Assembly (NCBI GenBank): GCA_031550435.1
Contig: JAVBOO010000029.1
Coordinates: 1-64,000 of the forward strand
Direction of reading: 5' to 3'
DNA from: JAVBOO01 sp031550435
GTDB lineage: Bacteria > Bacillota > Clostridia > Lachnospirales > WRAX01
Length of the DNA: 64,000 nucleotides
Positions 41,724 through 50,764 of the stretch are shown here, piece after piece. The first letter of the stretch is position 1. Every line of letters begins with the position of its first letter. Both the position numbers and the translations under genes were made by a program. The notes under the pieces were generated by a model. The model was not told where the DNA came from, searched no databases, and was given only the letters and a program-made list of their open reading frames with translations.

Positions 41724-41853
41724 CATAAGTGCTGATTTAATCGAACGGTTGCGAGCGTACAATAAAATATAACGCGGGTTTCGTTATATTTTATTGCCGA
41801 AGTATTAAATCAGCCGTGTATCCGTCAAAAGTACTTTATTCAGTGATTACTTG
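41724..41853 (+). repeat. R1 element interrupted by an R2 palindrome piece
   Basis: The left end ATAAGTGCTGATTTAATCGA and ACGGTTGCG (41724-41756) and the right end TTAAATCAGCCGTGTATCCG through CAGTGATTAC (41805-41853) are R1. The middle (about 41757-41804: AATAAAATATAACGCG... CGTTATATTTTATT, then GCCGAAGTA) is R2 right-end sequence. It lies between the two giant genes. Confidence 0.65.
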
Positions 41854-41868
41854 ACTTCCGCGGTAAGA

Positions 41869-44800
41869 TTACATCTTTACCTTTTTATTCAGGTTGGCCA
41901 GCATTTGAAGCAACTCTCCGACCGTTACGCTTGATTTCGCTTTAAAGTTTTTATCGGTGAACAGCTTGAGCTGATAAGCCGCCTGAACGGACTTCAAATA
42001 TTTTGAGTCTATATCCGTGAACGAGCTTGTCAAACTGTAGTCCGTTATTGCCAGTGTGCTGATTTTTGTGCCAGTCTTAATCTCGTAAAGCCCCATAAGC
42101 AGATACAGAGCTTCCTGCTTTGTTATCGGACTTTGCGACTTGTATGACGCCACCGTCAGCCCTTTTGACTTAAGGTATTCAAACGGATCGTCCGTTGCGG
42201 AGGCCCCCGAGATTCTCGCGATACATGCAGCGAACTTGTAATATGTTGCCGGCGTTGCCGCGCTGAAGTCCGTGCCGAGTATTGCGCCAAGATTATATTT
42301 AGCTATCAAAGCCGTAATATCCGCAGAATTCGGCATACCGTCAAGAGCCGGTATATAGAGTTTGCCTCCCGCAAAAATAAACGTGCCGGGTTTGTCGGAC
42401 GAAAGCGCCTTGCCGTTTCCGGCATCATAGGTTTGGAGCTCCGTCCACAATGAACCTTGTATGGTAAATCCCTTTATCGTTGTTCCCGGGTCCGCGGCTT
42501 TGTATTTTAATATCATTGCCTTATCAGGCGCCGCCGCGAAAGTGACCCCTAGCACGGAGTTTTTCATTTCGGCTGTTCTCGCGGACATTTCGGCCTTTGT
42601 CGAAGCTATAACAGTATCGATGTATTTGACAAGTTCAGTGTTTTCTCTGCCTTTTGCCAGCAAAGCCTTCAGTTCTTCCTGAACCGCCGGAGCGGATGTT
42701 TTTTCTGCTACGAGGGCGATAAGCTCGTCGTAAACAGCTTTATCAAACGCCTCTGTCGTTTTCAGGCTGCCCGCGATATCGCATGACACAGTCACTTGAT
42801 TTGTAAGCGCATTATAACCGTTTATCGCCGAGGACGCGGTCAGCTTGCGAAACGTAATGCGCAAATAATAATCCTTGGCAGTGCCGGCCTTGATTCTGTC
42901 ATCCATTTTGAGAACAGAGTCGTTATAGTTTAGATTAATAGCGTTCGCGGGTATCGTAAATTCTATTCCGCCGATTGTAACGACAAAGCTTTTTCCTGCG
43001 GTCTGAGCCTGTTTAAGACAAGACGCGGGTATAAAATATTCGATAACGGCGCTGTCCGCTGCGGGCATAACCAGGGCCGAGTCCAAAGTCTGACCGATCA
43101 AACCTTGGAAAGCGACCGGCCTGTAAATAAACGACGAGATCTGACCTCTTGAGGTATACGCGCTCCAGATGCTTTCCTTGGCGATATTGTCGAGGTTTTG
43201 CTTCAGAAAATCAAGCCAGTCATCGTTTAGCCTGTCTTTGTCATAGTCCTCTTGGTCAAGCTCCGTTCTTATTTCTGCCGTGTTCGAGTAAACAGACATA
43301 TCGCCGTTAGCGTCCCTTAAAGCGACTCGCACAAAATAAGTTTTCCCGGGCAATAGCCCCGTCAGCTTGTAAACAAAATGATAATAGCCCGTTTCCGCCG
43401 AGTTCGTGTAAGAAGCCGCAAGCTGAGCCGAGTTCATTTTTATAGGCGAGCTCCAGTCACCCGTGTCAAGCTTCACGGAATAAAGGAAACTGTAGCCGGA
43501 AACGGTGCCCGTACCGGAGTTGTATATGGGCAGGGGAACAGGAGCGTCAAAACTGATAATTGCTTCCGTTTTCTTGTCAAAATCCGTTCTTGTTCTCTCG
43601 TATTTAAGATTTATCGGATTTTGAACAGGCTTTGTCGTAACACTGATTGCACTCCAAACAGAGTAAACCGTTTTGCCGTTGACCTGTTTAACGGTTCTGA
43701 CATAATAGAAATACAAGTTGTTCGGAGAAAGGCTGTCGTCCCTAAACGAGACCGTATCGCCGTAATTAACCGTAAACTGCGCTCCTGCCGCAAATATACC
43801 TCCTCCCGGCGAGGTAAGCTTCAAAACATCGGCGGGATTGAGGAAGAAGCCGAGTCTGTCAGGCATGTAAAGCGCCGAGAAAAAACTCGAGAAATTCGAG
43901 CGTGAGTTTAAAAGCGCGGTCGGAACGGGCGTGTCTTTTGTTCTTATCATCTCGTAAGAAATTTTAACGTCAACCGTCGGGTCGGCATAGGTTTCGGAAA
44001 CTTTCGGCCATGTGACGGTTGCCGAGCCGAGCCCTACATCTTTTTTGGACAAGACGGGAGCTGCGGGGAAGCGTTCTTCGGGAGAGGGTGTTTCCTTGTC
44101 TCCCTGAGTTGTTTCTCCTATTATACCGGTAAGCTTGGAATGTTCGGTGCGCTTTACGTTTCCGCCTTCCAAAAACGCAACAGACAAGCCGGACGTATAG
44201 TAATACTGTTGGTTTTTGTCAAGCCCGGTTATTTTGATGCCGAGCGAGACGCTGTCTCCCTTATCGAATATTGCCTGAAGCGCTGAAGCATACGCTATCG
44301 GCAGATTTTTCAGCCTGACGATTTTTCCGAGGCGAAGAAGGTTTCTGACATTGTCATGCAGCCCGGCTCCGTTTGTCGCCTCAGAAGCGGAAATATCGAA
44401 CGTGGCGGCAACGGCATAGTCAAAATCAAACGTATAGCAGCTCGCGCCGGCTAAAGCCTCGTAAGCGGCCGCCGAAGTTTTCGCGTTTGCCGATACAGCG
44501 TCCGAAAAGCTCTTTAGCGCCGTCTGGTCGCTGCAAATAAACAGTTCATAACCGTATTTGTTTTCTTCGTACTTGGGAGACGATTCCATATATGCGTTGA
44601 TCTGAGAAATCGGAGCCGCCCAATTAACGCGCATGGAGACCTCCGTGCCCGAGTTGACGTTGTCGGTTATATTAAAGAGCTGCGGGGGAGGCACTTCGAG
44701 CTTCGATACGTCGTTTAGCGTTATAGAATCGGGTAACGAAGGCGCGGCCACCAAATCCGCCGCCGGTTCTCCGGCATATTGGATTTTCTCGGGCTTCGCC

Positions 44801-46848
44801 GAAAGGAAGTATATTCCGGGATAGTTGAAATGAATCGGCTGTGTTGTAACCGGGTTCACCGCATCTTTTTGAACGGCCTCATATTTAAGCCTTATATACG
44901 CGCGCATCGTATATTCGTCAACATCGCTGAGGTAAAGTATATCGTTTGGCTTTGTGAAATCTCTTGTCTGCGCAAACTCGCCGTTAGGGTCGGAATCAAG
45001 AAAAAGCGGAACGGAGCCGACAGGCTCGTATTTAATCGTATAGTCGCCGGGTTGGGTTCCGGACCCGACCTTTGTTATCGTAAGTTTAACCGCGCCTACA
45101 ATTTTCATGTCTTTCTCGAAACTGTTCGGGAGCATAGTGCTGTATAAATTATAGGTAACGGTCATGCTTGCTTTTGTGCCGAGCAGTTTTTGCAATATCG
45201 AAAGGCTTGTTATGTCCCATCTTAAGTCAAGCGTGAGATCGGCAACGTTTTTATAGCTTAAGGGAAACTGTATTTCGTCTCTCGCTTTAAGAGTATAGTT
45301 TACAACATCAAATCTGTTTGGAGTATTGACCGAAATGTCGGCTACATCCGTTTTGAAATTAGCCTGCTGCGAATATATAGACATTGACGAGCCGGAACTG
45401 TCGGGCTTAAACTCGATTTGGAAGCGTCCCGAAGCGGGAACGGTCGGAACAAGCGTGAGCGGAAGGTAAATCTCCCCGCTGCCGTTCGAAAAAACCTCGG
45501 CTGCCTTGTCTGCGTTAAAATAAAGCGTATAATTACCCTGAACGCCTTTGTATGGCTGAACTACCGCGTAGTATCTGTCCTTTAGAACAACTATATCGTA
45601 TTTCAGGAACGTGTACACCGTTCCGTACTTAACGTCCTTGCCCCTGAAGCCGACATTTGTTCGAAGCGATGTATCGAACCCGACTTTCACGTTGTTATAA
45701 ATCAGCCCCGGGGGAAGATCTCCGATTTCGAGTATCATTTTTGATGTCAAAGCGTCAATGTACGGGGTTTTTTGCGAGCCTATGGTCTTGTATGTTATGC
45801 CGCCGGGAGCGTTTACTCTCGTCAAAAGGTCCCCGGAAGAGTCTTCGGCAGTATAGTCCACATCAAAAACACTGCTTATAAGAAGCTGATACCTCTCGGT
45901 CGTGGTCGCGTCCATAGAAATCAGCACGGGTATTTTACCGTATCTGGTTTTAGCCGCGACAGTATCCGTGACAAATTTATCATTAACCCATATTTTGGGA
46001 ATATCAAAGCTGATATTTACTCTGTTTTCGCTATCCGCTGTCTTTTCGGCAGGACTGCCCTTAAGGTTTATGGGATCAGAGGCAGTTTTTGTTGTACTCG
46101 CTTTTGTCACAGAGTCAAACCTGCTAACTCCGTTACAAATCACGGCAGTCTCCGCTGCCGAAGATAAAAAAGATGCGCCTTGTTTGAGATTAAGATTGAA
46201 ATCATAAACCTTGCCGAGTTCGACGCCGGATGTTGTATACACGAATTCGCCCGCTGTCGAAATCTTAAAATGCACGAGTACGCCTTTGTACGTGAAGCTG
46301 AACCCATAGCCCGGAGCAAACGTAAAAACCGGGACATTCGTGCCGGACTCTCTTTCGACGCTGAATTCCTGACCCGTGCCGGGAAAGGCTTCGACGGGAA
46401 CAAAATTCGGCATTGCTGTTTTTCCGGTATATATAAGATAGTCATCGGCGGCTGAAACGGGGTACTGAGTCAAATTCTCGGTACTCGGCGCAACAGAGGT
46501 GTTTGGCTTTGTCAAAACATATTTTGCCGTATAGTTCTGAAGATTCTTTGTAAGATAAAACTGAGCATACACATCATCGGCAACGGGATAAGAAAGCATA
46601 TACGTTCCCGTGTCTAAATTCGATCCGTCCTGCTTTGTCATGCGCCATTTGAGTGTCGCAGTGTTATCGGGAAAGCCCGCGGAGGATTGGCCCGGGACGG
46701 AAGTGTTTGTGCCTGTGCGCAAATAATCCGTAAAAGAATACGACAGGTTGTATTTTGGAGCGGCATTCACGGGAATTGCCGCGCTAACCTGCATTATTAT
46801 CAAAGTAATAAGAAAAGCCGCCAAACCGGCAATTTTTTTGTTCTTCAT
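41869..46848 (-). CDS. Giant secreted Fn3-repeat protein with C-terminal SLH-like region (paralogue)
   Basis: 1659-residue surface protein, the largest in the window. Signal peptide 1-30 (MKNKKIAGLAAFLITLIIMQ... PVNA). The N-terminal 700 residues are beta-rich with no recognised family. Fn3-like modules follow (PPPQLFNITDNVNSGTEVSM, ATVTWPKVSETY, and YKLTGLLPGKTYFVRVALRD). After a DYDKDRLNDDW segment comes a module like one in the paralogue. The C terminus is SLH-like (ITKQEALYLLMGLYEIKTG, SFTDIDSKYLKSVQAAYQLKLF). The ATG at 46848 has GGAGG 6 bases upstream. It is probably transcribed first, with the paralogue 159 bases downstream beyond an R1/R2 chimera. Confidence 0.85.
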   Translation of the reverse strand: MKNKKIAGLAAFLITLIIMQVSAAIPVNAAPKYNLSYSFTDYLRTGTNTSVPGQSSAGFPDNTATLKWRMTKQDGSNLDTGTYMLSYPVADDVYAQFYLTKNLQNYTAKYVLTKPNTSVAPSTENLTQYPVSAADDYLIYTGKTAMPNFVPVEAFPGTGQEFSVERESGTNVPVFTFAPGYGFSFTYKGVLVHFKISTAGEFVYTTSGVELGKVYDFNLNLKQGASFLSSAAETAVICNGVSRFDSVTKASTTKTASDPINLKGSPAEKTADSENRVNISFDIPKIWVNDKFVTDTVAAKTRYGKIPVLISMDATTTERYQLLISSVFDVDYTAEDSSGDLLTRVNAPGGITYKTIGSQKTPYIDALTSKMILEIGDLPPGLIYNNVKVGFDTSLRTNVGFRGKDVKYGTVYTFLKYDIVVLKDRYYAVVQPYKGVQGNYTLYFNADKAAEVFSNGSGEIYLPLTLVPTVPASGRFQIEFKPDSSGSSMSIYSQQANFKTDVADISVNTPNRFDVVNYTLKARDEIQFPLSYKNVADLTLDLRWDITSLSILQKLLGTKASMTVTYNLYSTMLPNSFEKDMKIVGAVKLTITKVGSGTQPGDYTIKYEPVGSVPLFLDSDPNGEFAQTRDFTKPNDILYLSDVDEYTMRAYIRLKYEAVQKDAVNPVTTQPIHFNYPGIYFLSAKPEKIQYAGEPAADLVAAPSLPDSITLNDVSKLEVPPPQLFNITDNVNSGTEVSMRVNWAAPISQINAYMESSPKYEENKYGYELFICSDQTALKSFSDAVSANAKTSAAAYEALAGASCYTFDFDYAVAATFDISASEATNGAGLHDNVRNLLRLGKIVRLKNLPIAYASALQAIFDKGDSVSLGIKITGLDKNQQYYYTSGLSVAFLEGGNVKRTEHSKLTGIIGETTQGDKETPSPEERFPAAPVLSKKDVGLGSATVTWPKVSETYADPTVDVKISYEMIRTKDTPVPTALLNSRSNFSSFFSALYMPDRLGFFLNPADVLKLTSPGGGIFAAGAQFTVNYGDTVSFRDDSLSPNNLYFYYVRTVKQVNGKTVYSVWSAISVTTKPVQNPINLKYERTRTDFDKKTEAIISFDAPVPLPIYNSGTGTVSGYSFLYSVKLDTGDWSSPIKMNSAQLAASYTNSAETGYYHFVYKLTGLLPGKTYFVRVALRDANGDMSVYSNTAEIRTELDQEDYDKDRLNDDWLDFLKQNLDNIAKESIWSAYTSRGQISSFIYRPVAFQGLIGQTLDSALVMPAADSAVIEYFIPASCLKQAQTAGKSFVVTIGGIEFTIPANAINLNYNDSVLKMDDRIKAGTAKDYYLRITFRKLTASSAINGYNALTNQVTVSCDIAGSLKTTEAFDKAVYDELIALVAEKTSAPAVQEELKALLAKGRENTELVKYIDTVIASTKAEMSARTAEMKNSVLGVTFAAAPDKAMILKYKAADPGTTIKGFTIQGSLWTELQTYDAGNGKALSSDKPGTFIFAGGKLYIPALDGMPNSADITALIAKYNLGAILGTDFSAATPATYYKFAACIARISGASATDDPFEYLKSKGLTVASYKSQSPITKQEALYLLMGLYEIKTGTKISTLAITDYSLTSSFTDIDSKYLKSVQAAYQLKLFTDKNFKAKSSVTVGELLQMLANLNKKVKM

Positions 46849-47022
46849 ACAAAACCTCCGCAAGGATATAGGTCAAATGAGCAATGCACACAAATCGGTT
46901 TAATCGTGGGATCAATAACTTCTGAGGTAATATTTACGATTCCCTGTTTTATATCGGCAAATTCAGCCGTATTGTTATTGCTCCCGCAAAAAATATAGGC
47001 GGCAAAAGTGAAAAGCTTTATT

Positions 47023-47120
47023 ATTGCGCCGACAATTAAACCATTCGTTAATCTTGTCGGCGCAACCCCCTTTCCAAGGGGGTGATTAAAGTTTGCCACG
47101 CAAACTTTAATTGGGGGATC
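47023..47120 (+). repeat. R4 element, copy 2
   Basis: Shares with 26581-26690 the start ATTG-G-CGACAATTAAAC-ATTCG, the closing arm CTTGTCGGCGCAACCCC and the end TTTAATTGGGGGATCA. The first stem carries compensating changes, suggesting a conserved RNA or DNA fold. Confidence 0.65.
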
Positions 47121-47190
47121 ATTATCGATAAGTGCTGATTAATTGACTCTTTAAAGTCGTTTAAGCCAAAACGGTCTTAAACGACACCGA

Positions 47191-47232
47191 CAGCCACTGC
47201 TATGTTTTGTATACAAAACATAGCAGTGGCTG
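47191..47232. repeat. Perfect 42-bp palindrome
   Basis: The arm 47191-47211 (starts CAGCCACTGC, ends TTTTGTA) is the exact reverse complement of 47212-47232, with no spacer. No T tract follows on either strand, so it is not a standard terminator. Confidence 0.85.
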
Positions 47233-47281
47233 CGAAAGTAAAAAACAAAGCCGGCCTAAATGATTTTTTGAGACTTCGGGT

Positions 47282-47677
47282 TTAATCTGCGCTTACTTTT
47301 CTAAATCTATCCAAAAAATCTTTTAGCTTGGCTACCGTATCTTTTGTCATTGAGTGCTCAAGCTTGCAGGCCTCTTCGGCTGCCGCGGCCTCCTCGACGC
47401 CTAAAACGTCGCATAAAAAGCTTTTTATGGCAAAGTGCCTGACCGCAACGTCTTTAGCGATTTCCTTGCCTTCATCCGTCAAACTCAAGAGTCCATAGTG
47501 CTCGTGGTCAACATAACCGTCTTTTTTGAGTATGTTAATAGCTTTGTTTACAGACGGCTTAGAAATACCAAGCTTATCGGCGACATCCGTTATCCTGACC
47601 GAGGGATTATTCTCGCTCAGAAAAAGAATTGTTTCGAGGTAATCCTCCAAGGAAGGAGTAAGTTTATTCTCACTCAT
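47282..47677 (-). CDS. DtxR/MntR-family metal-dependent repressor
   Basis: Metal-sensing regulator of manganese or iron homeostasis. The N-terminal winged helix (PSLEDYLETILFLSE, then VRITDVADKLGISKPSVNKAINILKKDGYV) and the helical dimer domain (LTDEGKEIAKDVAVRHFAIKSFLCDVLGV, and ACKLEHSMTKDTVAKLKDFL) are clear. 131 residues, without the C-terminal SH3-like domain, as in MntR. Candidate ligands Asp/Glu in the first helix and Glu-His pairs are present. The ATG follows AGGGGAATACTA. No metal transporter adjoins, so Mn versus Fe cannot be decided. Confidence 0.9.
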   Translation of the reverse strand: MSENKLTPSLEDYLETILFLSENNPSVRITDVADKLGISKPSVNKAINILKKDGYVDHEHYGLLSLTDEGKEIAKDVAVRHFAIKSFLCDVLGVEEAAAAEEACKLEHSMTKDTVAKLKDFLDRFRKVSAD

Positions 47678-47964
47678 TAGTATTCCCCTTTCTAAGCTGT
47701 TATAGCCGTTTAAGCAATTTATTGACGCGTAAAATATAACATGTTTTCATTATGTTTTAAATGGCTTTACTGACTATAAGCATACAATTATGTTACCATA
47801 TTATATTTGGAAAATAAAGAAAAAGATAAAACGAGCTCCCATCGACTAAAAAAACGTATTTTTTTTTGCTAAAAGTGTATAATTCTAAATTCACCATATT
47901 CAATAAGTTTTCCAAAGTAAACATTTCAGGCGCTTTCAGCCTTTTTGCGGTGGTAAAACTATGC
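47678..47964. other. AT-rich region between the MntR-like gene and ferredoxin
   Basis: Very AT-rich, with homopolymer runs (A6, T9-10) around 47850-47870. No gene, repeat family or operator was recognised. The regulator promoter is presumably within 47680-47780 on the minus strand. Confidence 0.3.
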
Positions 47965-47993
47965 TTGATTTTATTCTAAAACCGGTGTATTAT
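47965..47993 (+). promoter_or_regulatory. Sigma-A-type promoter for ferredoxin
   Basis: TTGATT (47965-47970), a 17-base spacer and TATTAT (47988-47993), about 28 bases before the ferredoxin ATG. Confidence 0.65.
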
Positions 47994-48020
47994 GTTCGTA
48001 AATAAAAGAGGAGGACTATG

Positions 48021-48191
48021 ATGGCATATTTTATCGATGAAAAATGCATCAGCTGCGGCGCTTGCGCACCTGAATGCCCTGTAAGCTGCATTTCCGAGGG
48101 AGACAGCAAATATGTTATTGACGAGAGCGTTTGCATCAGCTGCGGCGCTTGCGCATCCGTTTGCCCGGTTGACGCTCCGCACGAAGCGTAG
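48021..48191 (+). CDS. 2[4Fe-4S] ferredoxin, clostridial type
   Basis: 56-residue low-potential electron carrier. Two CxxCxxCxxxCP motifs are complete: CISCGACAPECP and CISCGACASVCP, in the usual pseudo-twofold arrangement (MAYFIDEKC... VIDESVC). The second ATG (48021) is chosen because AGGAGG ends 6 bases upstream; the ATG at 48018 is only 3 bases away. Monocistronic, with its own promoter and a strong terminator. Its presence supports an anaerobic lifestyle. Confidence 0.96.
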   Translation: MAYFIDEKCISCGACAPECPVSCISEGDSKYVIDESVCISCGACASVCPVDAPHEA

Positions 48192-48250
48192 TCTAAGGCA
48201 TGTAACAGAATTTATTACCGACAAATAAAAACTGCCTTTCGGCAGTTACG

Positions 48251-48278
48251 GCTGTTGACAACATGAGTTGTCAACAGC
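48251..48278. terminator. Terminator between ferredoxin and the PBP gene
   Basis: A perfect 12-bp stem GCTGTTGACAAC/GTTGTCAACAGC with loop ATGA is followed by TTTTATTTTA on the plus strand. A smaller hairpin (ACTGCC/GGCAGT) precedes it. It may also stop the convergent PBP transcript. Confidence 0.85.
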
Positions 48279-48298
48279 TTTTATTTTATGTAAGCGCT

Positions 48299-50293
48299 TT
48301 ACTCTCCTGTCTGTGCACTTCCCATATACAGTATAACCTTTGTGCCCCGGTTCACATATTCTCCCGCAAGCGGAAACTGTGTGACGACCGTATCTCCCTC
48401 TCCTATGATTTCGGGATTCAATTTCAGCGTTGAAAGGGTTTTTTTCGCGGTGTTTATGCTTTGGCCTTTAAGATTCGGTACGCTGACCTGAGCAACGCCG
48501 GACATTGCAAGCTCTTTTTCGGTATATTCCGGCTCAATACCCAAATATGGCAGTATATTCTCCAAAAGCTCTTTTGTCACAGGCCCGGCGACTTGGCCGC
48601 CGTAATATGCTCCCTGAGGTTCGTCTATAAGCGTAAGCACCATTACGCTCGGATTTTCGGCGGGTGCGAATGTCAAGAACGACGCAATATATTTGCCCTG
48701 CTTTCTGGGAAGCTTTTCACTGGTCGCAGTTTTACCGCCTATACGATAGCCGGGTATATATGTTCTGTTTCCCGTTCCGACTTCCACGACGCTTTCGAGT
48801 ATTTCTTTCATCTGCTCGGATGTTTCCGAAGAAATGATTTGTTCTCCCTTGCCGTAGTCAAACGACTCGATCATTTGCCCGTTTACATCCATAACTGCCG
48901 TTGCAACGTGCGGTGTTACGAGATAGCCGCCGTTAACGGTTGCCGAGGCCGCTCTCAGCAATTGCAGAGGCGTTATCTGAAACGACTGGCCGAAGCTCAT
49001 GGTTGCAAGCTCGACCGGGCCGATTTTGTCGAGCTTGTGCAAAATACCGACAGCTTCGCCCGGCAGGTCGACGCCTGTTTTTTGCGTTAGGCCGAATTTC
49101 AGCATATAGTCATAGAACGTTTCTGCTCCGAGCCGCTCGGCAATTGCCATAAAAACGGGGTTGCATGAATTCTGTACACCCTCGACAAACGTTTCCGATC
49201 CATGCGAACGGGGAGAGCGCCAGCATTTTATGTTTCTACCGCCCACAGTTACGGAGCCGGTGCAGACAAACCGCGACTCTTCGGTCACGGCACCCTCTTC
49301 AAGCCCGGCCGCCGATGTAACGATTTTGAAGGTCGAGCCGGGTTCATAGGTATCGTTTATCGCAAAATTACGCCACATTTGGTTGAGATAGTCGTACTGC
49401 TCATCCGTTGTAAACGTATCCCAAAGAGAGAGCAGCTCTTCAGAATTTATCGTAAACGGGTCGTTAAGGTCAAAGGTCGGCTCGTTTGCGAGAGCGTATA
49501 TTTCGCCGGTCTGCGGATTCATCACAACTATCAGTCCGCGTTTTGCGCCCTTTGCCTCAACAGCTTTGGCTATCGTCTGTTCGGCATAGCGCTGCACGGT
49601 CGCGTCAAGGCTTGTTATCAGATTGTAACCCGGTATCGGGTCTATGCGTTCTACTTTTCCGCCCTTAAGCTCTATTCCCTTTGCGTCCGTCTCGGTCAGT
49701 ATCTTGCCCTTTGCTCCCTTGAGATACTTGTCATACTTTGCCTCAAGTCCGATTATGCCTTGATTGTCCTTGCCCACAAAACCTATAACCTGAGCCGCAA
49801 GCGTTGAAAACGGGTAAACGCGCCTGATATCGTCGTCGACGACTATACCCGGTACATTAAGCGAACGTATCTTGTCCGCTGTTTCCTTATCAACCTTTTC
49901 CTGTATTCTTTCCAGAGCGACTCTTTTAGACACTTTTCCCAGAACTTCGTCATAATCAAGCTCAAGTATCTCGGAAAGAACCTTTGAGACATATTCCCTG
50001 TCCTGAATCTGAGCGCGTATAACACTTACGGACGATACTGTTTCCGTAACGGCTATGCCTGTCATATTCCTGTCGAAAATACTGCCGCGATTCGGTGTAA
50101 TCAGCCTGTCTCTCGTCTGCTGCTCGTAGGCCTTTATCTGCAAAAACTCGGCCTCATATGCCTGTATGTAAAAAATCCGCCCGCAAAGGAACACAAGAGC
50201 GGCTTCAAACACAAGCATTACAAGCGCCAGCTTGCGTTTAATCGGAATGGTCGTAAACTTGCCGGCAGGCTTATATTTTTTTCTGATCTTCAT
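48299..50293 (-). CDS. SpoVD-type class B penicillin-binding protein with PASTA domain
   Basis: Transpeptidase for peptidoglycan, resembling SpoVD (cortex) or FtsI/PBP2B. One N-terminal membrane helix (about 21-42). The dimerisation module includes RGSIFDRNMTGIAVTET. The catalytic domain has SxxK in PGSTFKIV, SxN in QNSCNP and the third box as KTA (GGKTATSEK) instead of KTG. A single C-terminal PASTA domain (about 595-660, VSVPNLKGQSINTAKKTL) favours SpoVD. 664 residues. The ATG has AAGGCGG about 6 bases upstream. It stands alone, with no mur or mra genes. Division FtsI cannot be excluded. Confidence 0.88.
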   Translation of the reverse strand: MKIRKKYKPAGKFTTIPIKRKLALVMLVFEAALVFLCGRIFYIQAYEAEFLQIKAYEQQTRDRLITPNRGSIFDRNMTGIAVTETVSSVSVIRAQIQDREYVSKVLSEILELDYDEVLGKVSKRVALERIQEKVDKETADKIRSLNVPGIVVDDDIRRVYPFSTLAAQVIGFVGKDNQGIIGLEAKYDKYLKGAKGKILTETDAKGIELKGGKVERIDPIPGYNLITSLDATVQRYAEQTIAKAVEAKGAKRGLIVVMNPQTGEIYALANEPTFDLNDPFTINSEELLSLWDTFTTDEQYDYLNQMWRNFAINDTYEPGSTFKIVTSAAGLEEGAVTEESRFVCTGSVTVGGRNIKCWRSPRSHGSETFVEGVQNSCNPVFMAIAERLGAETFYDYMLKFGLTQKTGVDLPGEAVGILHKLDKIGPVELATMSFGQSFQITPLQLLRAASATVNGGYLVTPHVATAVMDVNGQMIESFDYGKGEQIISSETSEQMKEILESVVEVGTGNRTYIPGYRIGGKTATSEKLPRKQGKYIASFLTFAPAENPSVMVLTLIDEPQGAYYGGQVAGPVTKELLENILPYLGIEPEYTEKELAMSGVAQVSVPNLKGQSINTAKKTLSTLKLNPEIIGEGDTVVTQFPLAGEYVNRGTKVILYMGSAQTGE

Positions 50294-50320
50294 AAAACAC
50301 CGCCTTTATTATTTGGAAGT

Positions 50321-50429
50321 GTTGAAAATTGCGCACGAAGCCCATTTTAGTGGGTTGAGCGAGCGGCGCCTCCATTGAAAAATGGTGTTTTCCCATTTTC
50401 AATGGAAAGCCGCAAGGCGATTTTTCAAC
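50321..50429. repeat. Long imperfect inverted repeat (R5)
   Basis: The outer arms GTTGAAAATTGCGC (50321-50334) and GGCGATTTTTCAAC (50416-50429) pair. Inner hairpins AAGCCCATTTTAGTGGGTT and CCATTGAAAAATGG... CCATTTTCAATGG are nested. Only one copy was noticed here. It lies upstream of the PBP gene. Confidence 0.5.
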
Positions 50430-50605
50430 ATGCCCTGTTTGTTTGATACGTAAATACCTGTCTTTGTTATTGTATTATGACAACCCCGGCGGTATTCAAT
50501 AAATCTCGGACGAAGCGAGTATAGCGGATTTGAGCGTTACACCCCGACCTTTTCCATTATTTCCCCTGTATTAATTTACCTGCCTAAGATAATACTCGTA
50601 TTATG

Positions 50606-50764
50606 TAAGTTAAACGCCGACTTATTGACTTTGGACGGATACACGGCTGATTTAATCCGCGCATCCTCGCCCTCAACGGCCGTTATACGGCCTTTGTACG
50701 GAGCGGGATGCTTGAGGTTGTCCCTTGCAGACGTAACCGTTCTACTAAATCAGCACTTACTTAG
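50606..50764 (-). repeat. R1 element, full copy (inverted) upstream of sigG
   Basis: Its reverse complement aligns end to end with 56599-56756: CTAAGTAAGTGCTGATTTA, AACGGTTACG, AAGCATCCCGCTCCGTACAA, AGGCCGTATAACGGCCG, GGATTAAATCAGCCGTGTAT and CCGTCCAAAGT. It ends 27 bases before the sigG start codon. Confidence 0.75.

Larger units (their letters stand above)
46849..47281. other. Repeat-rich spacer upstream of the giant surface-protein gene
   Basis: Holds R4 copy 2 (47023-47120), an R1 left-end scrap (AAGTGCTGATTAATTGACT near 47131), an R3-like hairpin (GTCGTTTAAG... CTTAAACGAC, 47155-47184), and a perfect 42-bp palindrome (47191-47232). No promoter could be assigned by eye. Confidence 0.5.
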
